Under the pieces are notes generated by a model. It ran no database searches. It saw only the letters and a program-made list of their open reading frames with translations, and was not told where the DNA came from. Shown piece by piece: positions 1 to 6,966 of a stretch of 36,604 nucleotides of DNA (position 1 is the stretch's first letter; each line of letters opens with the position of its first letter). Source of the DNA: a virus; the IMG/VR virus record IMGVR_UViG_3300009175_001422, positions 1 through 36,604 of that record; one strand, 5' to 3'. The translations under genes and the position numbers were made by a program.

Positions 1-1266
1 TTGCAAAACATTTCCAATAATAAATCAGAACGTGTCCTTTTGGCCATAGTGACCTTAACGCAAAGAAATGCTTGGACGCCAGAGGATGAGGCCCAAGAAA
101 TGACGGAACTGATCCATTCTTGTGAGGGGCAAGTAGTGCATACTATTTTTTGTAAAGCCATGCCTCCCACGGCCAGCCATTTGCTTACCAAGGGTAAGGT
201 CGAGGAAATTGCGGCATTGTGCGCCATGGGAGATGTAGACTGCGTGATTGTCAGCCATGATCTTAAAGGAGTGCAACAGCGCAACCTTGAGGAAGAATTT
301 AGTGTTAAGACCATTGATCGCACTCAGTTGATTTTAGAGATTTTTGCCCGTAATGCCAAAAGCCTCGAGGGGAAGATGCAGGTTGAATTGGCGCAGTTAG
401 AATACCGGCTCCCAAGGCTTTCCGGCCATGGCCTTGAAATGTCCCGTCTCGGCGGAGGTATTGGCACTTCCGGCCCTGGGGAAACAAAGCTGGAAGTTGA
501 CCGTCGTCGGATTGGAGAGAGGATTACCCGGCTTAAAAAAGAACTCGAGCAGGTTTCTTTAAGCCGTCAGACCAAACGCAAAAGGCGCCAAGACCAGCAG
601 ATCCCAACGGTGGCCCTGGTGGGTTATACCAACGCGGGTAAGAGCACCTTGCTTAATACTTTGACTGATGCCGCAACCCGTACGCACGATGGGCTTTTTA
701 CCACACTTGATTCTCTTTCTCGCCAGAGTTTGTTGCCGGACCACCGTAAAATCGTTTTGACGGACACGGTTGGGTTTATGCATGATTTACCCCATGGGCT
801 TATTGAAGCTTTTAAGGCAACGCTTGAGGAGGTTCAGCAGGCAGATCTTCTTGTACATGTCATTGATATTAGCAATGAAAACTATAAGAATTTTTATGTC
901 GCGGTCAACGGGGTTTTGGAAGAATTAGAAGTGCGTCAGAAGCCAACCATTTTGGTGCTCAATAAAATAGATAAATTGGAAGATCAAAAACGGTTGAAAG
1001 AGTTTAAAGATGATCATCCTTGGATCGTTGCTGTTTCGGCATTGAATGGTCAAAACATCCAGTCTCTTTTATTGACCATTGAAGAGGCTTTAAGTGAGCA
1101 AACCCAAGAACTCGACGTGCTTCTTAAAAGTAACCGGATGGATTTAATCAACCTTGCTTACGCGCACGGCCAGGTCTTACAGGTGGACTATGGCGCACAA
1201 GGAATTCAACTTAAGGCCATATTACCAGCCAAAATTGCAGGCCAGATATTAAAAGAAGCGGGGTAA
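1..1266 (+). CDS. hflX: GTPase HflX (ribosome-associated)
   Basis: TRAFAC-class GTPase that in studied bacteria binds the 50S subunit and splits or rescues stalled ribosomes in the cytoplasm. The frame reads from a TTG at base 1 to a TAA. The G1 loop GYTNAGKST lies at residues 208-216, G3 DTVGF at 255-259 and G4 NKID at 321-324. The N-terminal HflX domain carries the conserved SGHGLEMSRLGGGIGTSGPGE stretch (written here in part: GGGIGTSGPGE) around 150-161, followed by a basic coiled linker (about 170-200). The length of 421 aa is close to the usual 420-430, so the TTG may be the true start, but the ribosome site lies outside the window. It is a host housekeeping gene and marks the chromosomal side of the prophage junction. 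Confidence 0.95.
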   Translation: MQNISNNKSERVLLAIVTLTQRNAWTPEDEAQEMTELIHSCEGQVVHTIFCKAMPPTASHLLTKGKVEEIAALCAMGDVDCVIVSHDLKGVQQRNLEEEFSVKTIDRTQLILEIFARNAKSLEGKMQVELAQLEYRLPRLSGHGLEMSRLGGGIGTSGPGETKLEVDRRRIGERITRLKKELEQVSLSRQTKRKRRQDQQIPTVALVGYTNAGKSTLLNTLTDAATRTHDGLFTTLDSLSRQSLLPDHRKIVLTDTVGFMHDLPHGLIEAFKATLEEVQQADLLVHVIDISNENYKNFYVAVNGVLEELEVRQKPTILVLNKIDKLEDQKRLKEFKDDHPWIVAVSALNGQNIQSLLLTIEEALSEQTQELDVLLKSNRMDLINLAYAHGQVLQVDYGAQGIQLKAILPAKIAGQILKEAG

Positions 1267-1275
1267 TGTATAGGC

Positions 1276-1304
1276 TGGACAGAATGTGTAAAATTTGATA
1301 TAAA
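1276..1304 (+). promoter_or_regulatory. Putative sigma-70 promoter ahead of the tRNA genes
   Basis: A -35 box TGGACA (1276-1281) and a -10 box TATAAA (1299-1304) are separated by exactly 17 bases. Each box differs from consensus at one position. It lies 72 bases before tRNA-Arg and is the best promoter candidate for the two tRNAs. A hairpin with a short T-run follows at once, which is odd for a tRNA leader. Prediction only. Confidence 0.5.
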
Positions 1305-1314
1305 CTAACAATTC

Positions 1315-1350
1315 AAATCTCTCTGTCGGCGGTTGAATGGAGAGATTTTT
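1315..1350 (+). terminator. Rho-independent terminator after hflX (or leader hairpin)
   Basis: AAATCTCTC (1315-1323) pairs with GAGAGATTT (1340-1348) across a 16-base loop, and the T-run continues to 1350. It probably ends the hflX transcript. Because it lies downstream of the promoter-like site at 1276-1304, it would also sit at the 5' end of a tRNA precursor begun there. Confidence 0.6.
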
Positions 1351-1375
1351 GTTCTAGGTCAAATGGATTGTTCAT

Positions 1376-1450
1376 GTCCCTGTAGCTCAGTTGGATTAGA
1401 GCAACAGCCTTCTAAGCTGTGGGCCGGAGGTTCGATTCCTCCCAGGGACG
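1376..1450 (+). tRNA. tRNA-Arg (anticodon TCT)
   Basis: Cloverleaf of 75 bases. The acceptor stem is GTCCCTG (1376-1382) with CAGGGAC (1443-1449) and discriminator G at 1450. The anticodon stem ACAGC/GCTGT encloses loop CTTCTAA, so the anticodon TCT at 1411-1413 reads AGA. The T loop is GTTCGATTC. The CCA end is not encoded, unlike in the neighbouring tRNA-His. It belongs to the host flank. Confidence 0.96.
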
Positions 1451-1512
1451 CTTAATATCTTGTTTTTGGTTCAGATTTTTGGTAAGGTAGTGCCTTCATT
1501 TTTGTGGTACAT

Positions 1513-1589
1513 GGTGGGTGTAGCTCAGTTGGCAGAGCGGAAGAATGTGGCTCTTCAGGTCGCGGGTTCAAGTCCCGTCACTCACCCCA
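1513..1589 (+). tRNA. tRNA-His (anticodon GTG), CCA encoded
   Basis: Cloverleaf with the extra G(-1) typical of tRNA-His at 1513 facing C73 at 1586. The acceptor stem is GTGGGTG (1514-1520) with CACTCAC (1579-1585), including one G-U pair. The loop around the anticodon is AATGTGGCT, and CCA is encoded at 1587-1589. The leftward integrase gene ends inside this tRNA at base 1578, so the 3' end of tRNA-His is the likely left boundary of the prophage. Confidence 0.95.
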
Positions 1590-1600
1590 GATTGTACGCC
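1560..1600. other. Candidate attL zone at tRNA-His 3' end
   Basis: The integrase reading frame overlaps the tRNA by 12 bases, so the host-phage junction must lie at or very near this point. No matching core of useful length was found near the right end; the longest shared string I saw is an 8-mer, which is expected by chance. Serine integrases need only a 2-bp crossover core, so a long direct repeat is not required. Confidence 0.3.
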
Positions 1601-3239
1601 CCTGCGAAACGGGGGCTGTAGAGGCCACAACCCCATCTTGACTAATGGTCAGGGTGGGGTTTTTGTCGTTTTTAGGGGGTTCCTTGTTGATTACAGTGGG
1701 CAAAATATCGGCCAAGGCTTCTTCAAGGTATAAGGTCATGGCAATTTTTTCGTCATGTACGATGATTTCTTTGATCAAAACCTGTAGTAGGCTTCTTTGG
1801 GCTTCTCGGGGCGCCAGATCGAGATATTTCATGGCAAGCTGGATGTTCTTAAACAAGAACTCTCCGGATGACGCGTCCATGTGTGCGATTTTCTTCTGAA
1901 CCTGCAGTTTTTCGATTTCTTCTTCAAGCCTTCCAATTTCTGATTCAATCCCAGCAAGTTTTGTTTTGTAAGTTGATCCCTGTGTGATTGCATTATTCAT
2001 GGCCATTTCGAGCAATTGATTTGCCTCATGGCGCAGGGTGTTAAGAGCAGATTCTTTTTCATTTACTATGGATTCGATCTTTTCGAATTTTAATTTTGCG
2101 TCCAGCACCGCGCTTCCGATTGCATGAGTAATTATTTTTTGGTCTTTTGAGGCATCTTTGAAGAATTTGATTATTTCGGTATCGAAACCTATGGCAGGTA
2201 TTCGTTCATAGGAACAGCCAAGGGCTTGCCTTGACCGCGCACATTCATAGTAAAAGAATTTGTTTTTTCCTCTCCCTGCAGAATGAGCTGCCACAAGATG
2301 ACTTCCGCAGTGTCCACATTTAATCAATCCACTTAGTAGATATGTATATTCGTGATTAATTTTTACGAAGCTATGCCCGGGAAGGCGTGCGCTTAATACG
2401 GTGTTTGCCTTTTCCCATATTTTTTCGCTTACCAAGGGTTCGTGTTTGCCCTTATGCAATTCACCGTTGTATTTCAGGTAGCCCTTATAGAAAGGATTCT
2501 TGATTATGGAAGATAATCCGGTTCGGAGCCATGGTTTGCCACTGGATGTATAAATCTTTCTTTCATGTAAAGCATGCCCGATTTCTGTCAGGGATTTGTT
2601 TTCAGCGGCCATTTGCCAGATGATTTTAATATGCGGAGCGATCTTTTCATCGATGACAGCTTTCTTGGGTTGTTTACCATTTGGGAGCTGTTCACCGTTA
2701 TTTACCAGTTTGTAGCCTATGGGCGTTGTGCCTCCAATGCGTAGGCCTTGTCTGACACGCGCAATAGCGGAAGCCTTGACACGTTCACCGGTTAGTTCGC
2801 GTTCAAAGGCAGAAAGAATGCCAAGGATGCCTATAACAACGCGACCGATTGCTGTAGAGCTGTCGAGGTTTTCTCGGACCGAGATGAAATCAACATTGCG
2901 CTCTTTAAAGACGTCAATCATTGCATACAGGTCTCGCGTATTACGAGTGAGGCGATCAAGGCGGAAGAATATTACGCCATCAAATGATCGCTTGGTTTGA
3001 ACATCATTGAGGATCAGTTGGATTCCAGGGCGGTTTAGATCTTTACCGGAGAAACCGTCATCATTCACAATGCCTTTATTCCCGATGTCGGCCATTTCAT
3101 ATCCAAAAGCATCCAGCATATTTTTGCAGTGATGAGCTTGGGCGTCCAGCGTAGTGAAATCGCCTTGTGCCTGTTCGTCAGTTGAGCATCGGGTGTAAAT
3201 AACGAATTTTTTCTTCTGATTTTCTGTTTTAAGTGTCAT
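1578..3239 (-). CDS. Large serine recombinase (prophage integrase)
   Basis: Site-specific recombinase that integrates and excises the phage by serine-mediated double-strand exchange. The N-terminal resolvase domain (about 12-165) has the catalytic Ser19 in TRCSTDEQ and the RLDRLTR arginine motif at 93-99. The recombinase domain follows (about 170-290), then a zinc ribbon with Cys308, Cys311, Cys333 and Cys342, and a coiled coil (about 380-450) typical of serine integrases. The start ATG has AAAGGA 5 bases upstream. The length of 553 aa fits the family. The final residues TIWGE are encoded by the tRNA-His 3' end, so the C-terminus could differ in the free phage. Serine integrases seldom target tRNAs, which makes this placement unusual. 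Confidence 0.95.
   Translation of the reverse strand: MTLKTENQKKKFVIYTRCSTDEQAQGDFTTLDAQAHHCKNMLDAFGYEMADIGNKGIVNDDGFSGKDLNRPGIQLILNDVQTKRSFDGVIFFRLDRLTRNTRDLYAMIDVFKERNVDFISVRENLDSSTAIGRVVIGILGILSAFERELTGERVKASAIARVRQGLRIGGTTPIGYKLVNNGEQLPNGKQPKKAVIDEKIAPHIKIIWQMAAENKSLTEIGHALHERKIYTSSGKPWLRTGLSSIIKNPFYKGYLKYNGELHKGKHEPLVSEKIWEKANTVLSARLPGHSFVKINHEYTYLLSGLIKCGHCGSHLVAAHSAGRGKNKFFYYECARSRQALGCSYERIPAIGFDTEIIKFFKDASKDQKIITHAIGSAVLDAKLKFEKIESIVNEKESALNTLRHEANQLLEMAMNNAITQGSTYKTKLAGIESEIGRLEEEIEKLQVQKKIAHMDASSGEFLFKNIQLAMKYLDLAPREAQRSLLQVLIKEIIVHDEKIAMTLYLEEALADILPTVINKEPPKNDKNPTLTISQDGVVASTAPVSQGRTIWGE
1629..1664 (+). terminator. Rho-independent terminator for the tRNA transcript, inside int
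   Basis: AACCCCA (1629-1635) pairs with TGGGGTT (1655-1661), with a nested TTGAC/GTCA arm pair, and TTTT follows on the + strand. It would stop transcripts coming out of tRNA-His before they run antisense through the integrase gene. It is embedded in integrase coding sequence on the opposite strand. Confidence 0.65.
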
Positions 3240-3311
3240 TTCAGTCCTTTTTTTGACTCAACCCTATAACAACCCCGTTACAAGTCAAGTTTTATCCCCC
3301 TAAGGCTTTAA

Positions 3312-3337
3312 TACGACGTTTTCAGGAAAAGTGTCGG
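3312..3337 (-). promoter_or_regulatory. 26-bp dyad element, copy facing the integrase
   Basis: Read on the - strand it begins CCGACACTTT and ends ACGTCGTA, with half-sites CGACAC and ACGTCG. It is 73 bases upstream of the integrase ATG. Similarity to the + strand copy at 3344 continues downstream of the dyad (GTCGTAT, then GCCTTAG and a purine-rich patch). It lies back to back with that copy, 6 bases apart, forming a long imperfect palindrome. It is either an operator or a promoter for a phage regulator. Confidence 0.6.
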
Positions 3338-3343
3338 TAATTG

Positions 3344-3369
3344 CCGACGTTTCTCAGGTGGACGTCGTA
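3344..3369 (+). promoter_or_regulatory. 26-bp dyad element, copy ahead of the 74-aa gene
   Basis: It begins CCGACGTTTC and ends ACGTCGTA. The 6-bp arms CGACGT and ACGTCG are perfect inverted repeats separated by 11 bases. The distance from its last base to the ATG at 3394 is 25, the same as for the copy at 4308-4333. The sequence between it and the ribosome site is also similar in both. Confidence 0.65.
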
Positions 3370-3393
3370 TGTATGCCTTAGAGGTGAAAAATT

Positions 3394-3618
3394 ATGAGCG
3401 AAAAAATATTGAAGAATTTCCAAAAGAGATTTGTCAACGGGATCAGCGTGGCTTATTTGAAGAAGCCCTTGGAACCGGCAGAGCAGAAGTTTCGTGATTC
3501 AAGGCTCGCCAAGGCATACGAACAGGTTCTGGCAGGGATTCTTAAAAGAGAGCCAAGGCAGGAGGAGTTGCTCGGATTGGTTGATATTGAACCAATCATT
3601 TCACGTCGGAAACATTAA
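3394..3618 (+). CDS. Unknown 74-aa protein, first gene of the rightward early operon
   Basis: Small basic protein that I do not recognise. The ATG has AGAGGTG 7 bases upstream. It has a Lys/Arg-rich N-terminus (MSEKILKNFQKRF), a mostly helical predicted middle and a basic tail RRKH. It is the first gene divergent from the integrase, directly behind a 26-bp dyad element, and a perfect-stem terminator follows its stop. That position suits a regulator or excision factor. No helix-turn-helix is evident, so function stays unassigned. Confidence 0.7.
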   Translation: MSEKILKNFQKRFVNGISVAYLKKPLEPAEQKFRDSRLAKAYEQVLAGILKREPRQEELLGLVDIEPIISRRKH

Positions 3619-3642
3619 ATCACGGAGCCCTCCGTGATTTTT
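3617..3642 (+). terminator. Rho-independent terminator after the 74-aa gene
   Basis: ATCACGGA (3619-3626) and TCCGTGAT (3631-3638) form a perfect 8-bp stem with loop GCCC, followed by TTTT. It begins right at the stop codon and separates the 74-aa gene from the sigma-factor gene. Confidence 0.8.
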
Positions 3643-3717
3643 AAGAGCGTTTAAAAGAGCTATCTTTATTTGGGCTCAATCAGAGATATCAAAAAAAACC
3701 TTAAGGGGAGGTATCTC

Positions 3718-4299
3718 ATGATGAGTCCAAGTTACAAAGGCCTGTTTGAAGGTTGGGAAATCGCAGTAGCAAAGAAGTTGATTAACGATTTTAAGAAACA
3801 ATGGGGTTGTTTAGAGCTTGATGGTTTTGATGATCTTTTGCAGGAATGCCTTACGCAGTGGTTTCTGGCAAAGGACAAATATGATCCCAGTACAGAAGCG
3901 TCAAAAAAGACATTCATGGCAAAGGTTGTTAAAAACAGACTTTTTGACATTGTTAAAGGCCACGAACGGTTCCGCAGAAAAGATGCACATAAGATCGCCT
4001 CATTGGATCAGCCGATATCTGATGAAGAAGACGCTCCTACCTTATTAGATTTACTTTCAGATGATGAAAAGCATTCCACAAGTTTTCGGGTACATACCGA
4101 ACTCAAGGTAGATATTTCCCGTACTTTCCAAAAATTAACCCCTAAACAGCAAGAGCTTTGCCGGTTACTTGGTGAAGAAGGCTTAAGTATTAAAGAAGCA
4201 AGCGAAATTCTTCAGACGCCGCGAGGCACTGTCTATGAAGAAATTAAACGCATTAAGGCCATATTTCAGGACGAAAACCTTCAGGAGTATCTGGGCTAA
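3718..4299 (+). CDS. Phage-encoded ECF-like sigma-70 family factor
   Basis: Probable RNA polymerase sigma factor of 193 aa. An N-terminal region-2-like helical part (about 10-90) includes FDDLLQECLTQW and the FMAKVVKNRLFDIVKGHERFRR helix (quoted here in part: KNRLFDIVKGHERFRR). An acidic linker (about 100-125) leads to region 4 (about 138-185) with LTPKQQELCRLLGEEGLSIKEA (in part: GLSIKEASEIL) and a helix-turn-helix. The ATG at 3718 is chosen because GGGGAGG lies 6 bases before it; an in-frame TTG at 3670 has no such site. It could direct host polymerase to phage promoters such as the 26-bp elements nearby. An anti-sigma gene was not seen. A regulator that merely resembles sigma region 4 is the alternative. 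Confidence 0.8.
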   Translation: MMSPSYKGLFEGWEIAVAKKLINDFKKQWGCLELDGFDDLLQECLTQWFLAKDKYDPSTEASKKTFMAKVVKNRLFDIVKGHERFRRKDAHKIASLDQPISDEEDAPTLLDLLSDDEKHSTSFRVHTELKVDISRTFQKLTPKQQELCRLLGEEGLSIKEASEILQTPRGTVYEEIKRIKAIFQDENLQEYLG

Positions 4300-4307
4300 A
4301 GAAATTC

Positions 4308-4333
4308 CCGACACTTTCTGGGTGAACGTCGTA
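4308..4333 (+). promoter_or_regulatory. 26-bp dyad element, copy ahead of the 90-aa gene
   Basis: It begins CCGACACTTT and ends ACGTCGTA, overlapping the region just after the sigma-factor stop. It is 25 bases from its own start codon at 4358, with GGAGGAG between, as in the copy at 3344-3369. The preserved spacing suggests that element, leader and ribosome site were duplicated as one unit. Confidence 0.65.
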
Positions 4334-4357
4334 TGCATGCATAGGAGGAGAAATTCG

Positions 4358-4630
4358 ATGACGTCGGTTTGTAAGTTCACATTTAAGAAGGAAGTCACCC
4401 GGCAGTTTGTAGAGGAACAGATCGCTTTTGCGATTCTTTCAGCCGAGTGCACTTTTGGCCAAGCGAAGGTAAGGCTTAATGCTGCTTATTTGGCAGCGGA
4501 CAACAAGGTCGTTATCGATGTTTCCAGCAAGATTGGTGAGCATGTCGCGGAGGTTTTTACAGGTTTGATGATCAAGTTTGTTGGTGAACAGGGCTTCGCA
4601 GTTGAGCGAATCAAGGGGGGCAAGTCATGA
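4358..4630 (+). CDS. Unknown 90-aa protein
   Basis: Not recognised. The ATG at 4358 follows GGAGGAG by 7 bases; an in-frame start further upstream would run through the 26-bp element, so this start is preferred. The protein is mixed alpha/beta in appearance, has two cysteines (Cys5 and Cys31) and ends in a Lys/Gly-rich tail. Its stop overlaps the next start (ATGA). The name of the domain is unknown and no catalytic motif is visible. Its own element-type promoter marks it as an early gene. Confidence 0.75.
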   Translation: MTSVCKFTFKKEVTRQFVEEQIAFAILSAECTFGQAKVRLNAAYLAADNKVVIDVSSKIGEHVAEVFTGLMIKFVGEQGFAVERIKGGKS

Positions 4631-4737
4631 GAGTCATCAAAGGATTAAAGAAGCTCTACAAGAATTTAAGTCGGTATAACCGTCAGCAGTTACTTAGGGC
4701 AAATTTCAAAGGGACTAAGAATGCAAGATTTATTTAA
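4627..4737 (+). CDS. Basic 36-aa mini-protein, translationally coupled
   Basis: A short frame starts at the ATGA overlap with the preceding gene and ends 17 bases inside the helicase gene. The product is strongly basic (LKKLYKNLSRYNRQQLLR) and could form one amphipathic helix. It may be a nucleic-acid-binding peptide, or just a coupling ORF that carries ribosomes to the helicase start. No homolog is claimed. Confidence 0.45.
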   Translation: MRVIKGLKKLYKNLSRYNRQQLLRANFKGTKNARFI

Positions 4738-6139
4738 ACATCAGAGCGATGCAGTTGAGTTTGCCGTACGTAATCGCGGGAGTTGCGCGTTGTTTCATGA
4801 TCCCGGACTGGGCAAGACTCGCACATGCCTTGAGATTTTTAAGAGGTATCGGCAGACGGATCCCAAGCTGCGTCTTTTTGTAGTGTGCCCTCTATCACTG
4901 GTTAATGCAGCATGGGGCGAGGACATTAAACGCTTCACCGAGTTTTCGCATGCGCCTTTAAAGCAAATCAAAGGTGATTTGCCGGATATTGTCATCGTCA
5001 ATTATGAGGCGCTCATTTCACGTAAATATTTACCCACAATTCACCGCCTTGTCATGGATTACCAATTCATGTGCGTATTAGATGAAAGCTCACGTTTAAA
5101 GAATCACAAGAGCGTCACTACTAAAACGCTTCTTGCCATGACGGAATGTTTTCGCTATCGCGTGATCGCATCCGGTACGCCCATGCCAAATAGCGAGGCC
5201 GAATTGTGGGGACAGATTAGCTTCGTCCGGCCATATCTTTTGCCGCATTCGTTTTATGCCTTCCGTAATACCTATTTTCATTTAGAGCGTGATGGGGAAA
5301 TCATGACGACCGGCAGGTACGTTTCCAGAGATGAGATGCGGGAAATATTAACTCAAGGTTGGAAGTACGAAATAACGGCTGAAAGCCAACGCCAGCTTAT
5401 GCACGAAATCAGTCCGGTCACTCATTGGGTTAAGAAAGAGGAAGCCTTAGATTTACCAGAAAAGATTGATGAGGTTCGGGAAGTCCAATTAAGCGCCAAA
5501 GAGTCAAAAGCATATGAGGAGATGCGGGATCTCTTGGTCACGGAAATCGAAGGCCAAGAAATCACCGCCCAAATTGTTTTAACCAAACTCATGAAACTTC
5601 GCCAGGCCACTTCAGGATTTTTCTATGCGGAAGATGGCAAGGCGGTTGAGGTAGATAAAGCCTCAAAACTCAAAGAACTTGAAGAAGTCATAGAGGAGTT
5701 AGGGGTACAGCCTCTCATTATCTGGGTTCAATTTCACCATGAGGTTCATGTTATTCAAAGAATGCTGGCAGCCAAGTATGGCAGCGATCAGGTGACAACG
5801 CTCTATTCAGAAACAGAGAACAGGGACAAAGAGATTAACCGGTTTAAGAACAATCAAGTCCGGTTTTTAATCGCTCATCCCAGATCCGCAGCGCATGGTC
5901 TTACCTTCATTAATTGCAACACGATGATTTTTTACAGCATGGATTATTCATACGAGGCTCATGCCCAAGCGCGGGACCGCATTCACCGTATTGGGCAGAG
6001 CAACAAGTGTCTTTATATCTACATGATTGCCACCGGCACTATTGATGAACAGCTTTTAATGGTCTTACAACGCAAGAAAGGTCTACAGGATGCAGTTTAC
6101 GCGATTGTCCGAAACAAATTTCAAAAGACGCGTCATTGA
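4721..6139 (+). CDS. SNF2-family (SF2) DNA helicase/ATPase
   Basis: DNA-dependent ATPase of phage replication/recombination modules. Walker A (motif I) is DPGLGKT at 27-33, the DEAH-type motif II reads DESS at 121-124, and motif III is SGTPMPN near 151. A C-terminal helicase lobe holds the SNF2 signature QARDRIHRIGQ at 416-426. The 472-aa size is that of the compact phage SNF2 proteins that lack extra chromatin domains. The ATG at 4721 has AAAGGGA 7 bases upstream. Its 3' end overlaps the VRR-NUC gene by 50 bases, so the two are probably made in fixed proportion and may act together as a helicase-nuclease. Confidence 0.9.
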   Translation: MQDLFKHQSDAVEFAVRNRGSCALFHDPGLGKTRTCLEIFKRYRQTDPKLRLFVVCPLSLVNAAWGEDIKRFTEFSHAPLKQIKGDLPDIVIVNYEALISRKYLPTIHRLVMDYQFMCVLDESSRLKNHKSVTTKTLLAMTECFRYRVIASGTPMPNSEAELWGQISFVRPYLLPHSFYAFRNTYFHLERDGEIMTTGRYVSRDEMREILTQGWKYEITAESQRQLMHEISPVTHWVKKEEALDLPEKIDEVREVQLSAKESKAYEEMRDLLVTEIEGQEITAQIVLTKLMKLRQATSGFFYAEDGKAVEVDKASKLKELEEVIEELGVQPLIIWVQFHHEVHVIQRMLAAKYGSDQVTTLYSETENRDKEINRFKNNQVRFLIAHPRSAAHGLTFINCNTMIFYSMDYSYEAHAQARDRIHRIGQSNKCLYIYMIATGTIDEQLLMVLQRKKGLQDAVYAIVRNKFQKTRH

Positions 6140-6389
6140 TTTTATCAAGCGGGAGTATCCGAAGGTTTGGCTTTATAAGTCAGCCGACCGCTTCACGTCA
6201 GGGATACCGGATTTGATTATCTGTTTAGAGGGATTGTTTTACGCCATTGAGCTTAAGGTTGGCAGCAACAAGGCAACACCGATTCAGGCAGTTGTTATTA
6301 GGAAGATTCAGGAAGCGGGAGGCCGAGCGGCGGTCTGTCGCAGTTTAGATGAAGTTAAACAGTTTCTAAAAACAGGAGGTGTTTCATGA
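6090..6389 (+). CDS. VRR-NUC domain nuclease
   Basis: Structure-specific endonuclease of the PD-(D/E)XK superfamily, of the stand-alone phage VRR-NUC type (99 aa). The motif GIPDLI has the catalytic Asp41, and ELK supplies Glu54 and Lys56. The conserved C-terminal part QEAGGRAAVCRSLDEVKQFL follows. It begins inside the helicase gene with AAAGG upstream. In phages these enzymes are commonly paired with SNF2 helicases, which supports a joint role in processing branched DNA. Confidence 0.9.
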   Translation: MQFTRLSETNFKRRVIDFIKREYPKVWLYKSADRFTSGIPDLIICLEGLFYAIELKVGSNKATPIQAVVIRKIQEAGGRAAVCRSLDEVKQFLKTGGVS

Positions 6390-6547
6390 CGTACAACATC
6401 GGGGATAAGGTTTTCATAACAGCGAAAATTATCCAAAAAGTCGAGAACGAAGACGGCATCAGCTATGACATCGCACAGGATGATCCGAAACGTTCTTGTT
6501 ACAGCACGTTGCGCGTAAAAGAAAAAGACATCTTACCACGGGGGTAA
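6386..6547 (+). CDS. Unknown 53-aa protein
   Basis: A small frame whose start overlaps the VRR-NUC stop (ATGA), with a perfect AGGAGGT 5 bases before the ATG. The sequence MTYNIGDKVFITAKIIQKVE is of the beta-rich, SH3/Tudor-like kind (GDKV...), and the C-terminus LRVKEKDILPRG is similar in style. The strong ribosome site and coupled position argue that it is expressed. Function unknown. Confidence 0.75.
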   Translation: MTYNIGDKVFITAKIIQKVENEDGISYDIAQDDPKRSCYSTLRVKEKDILPRG

Positions 6548-6551
6548 TCAC

Positions 6552-6953
6552 ATGGAAAAGGCAATCGAGAGAGATTTGGTTGTAAATTTCAAAAGCGCCA
6601 AGGGAAAGCGGGACTCCTTAAAAGAGGAGTTAAAACAGGCGCAGGATGAATACGAAAAGACCGAGTTTGCTCTTATTGAGTTCTTGGAAGCAAATTCTGC
6701 GGTATCAACCGCTTGTTATGAGGGGATTGGATACGCGCAGATTCAAAAGCCGAGGCTTTATGCCAGCTGTAAAGAGGAAAACATGCGGACGTTGTTTGCA
6801 TTTCTTAAAGAACAACGTCGTGAGGATTTAATTAAGACCACTGTCTTGCCTCAAAGCCTGTCGAGTTTTACCAGCGAATGCATAGAGAACGGCTTGGATG
6901 TACCGGAGTGTATCAGCTATTACCTTAAACCGTCAGTCAGGCTCTATTCATAA
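6552..6953 (+). CDS. Unknown 133-aa phage protein with N-terminal coiled coil
   Basis: Not recognised at family level. Residues about 10-50 (KGKRDSLKEELKQAQDEYEK) form a strong coiled coil. A compact domain follows with the sequence KEENMRTLFAFLKEQRREDLIKTTVLP (quoted in part: RTLFAFLKEQRREDLIKT), a pattern often found in phage replication-module proteins. GGGGG lies 6 bases before the ATG. It stands between the nuclease gene and the conserved 242-aa protein, suggesting a replication accessory role. This is inference. Confidence 0.75.
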   Translation: MEKAIERDLVVNFKSAKGKRDSLKEELKQAQDEYEKTEFALIEFLEANSAVSTACYEGIGYAQIQKPRLYASCKEENMRTLFAFLKEQRREDLIKTTVLPQSLSSFTSECIENGLDVPECISYYLKPSVRLYS

Positions 6954-6966
6954 AAGGAGGCAGGTC

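Noticed and set aside
1545-1733. A + strand frame beginning inside tRNA-His
   Set aside because: It is a translation of the tRNA and of the antisense of the integrase gene. No ribosome site and no protein-like pattern.
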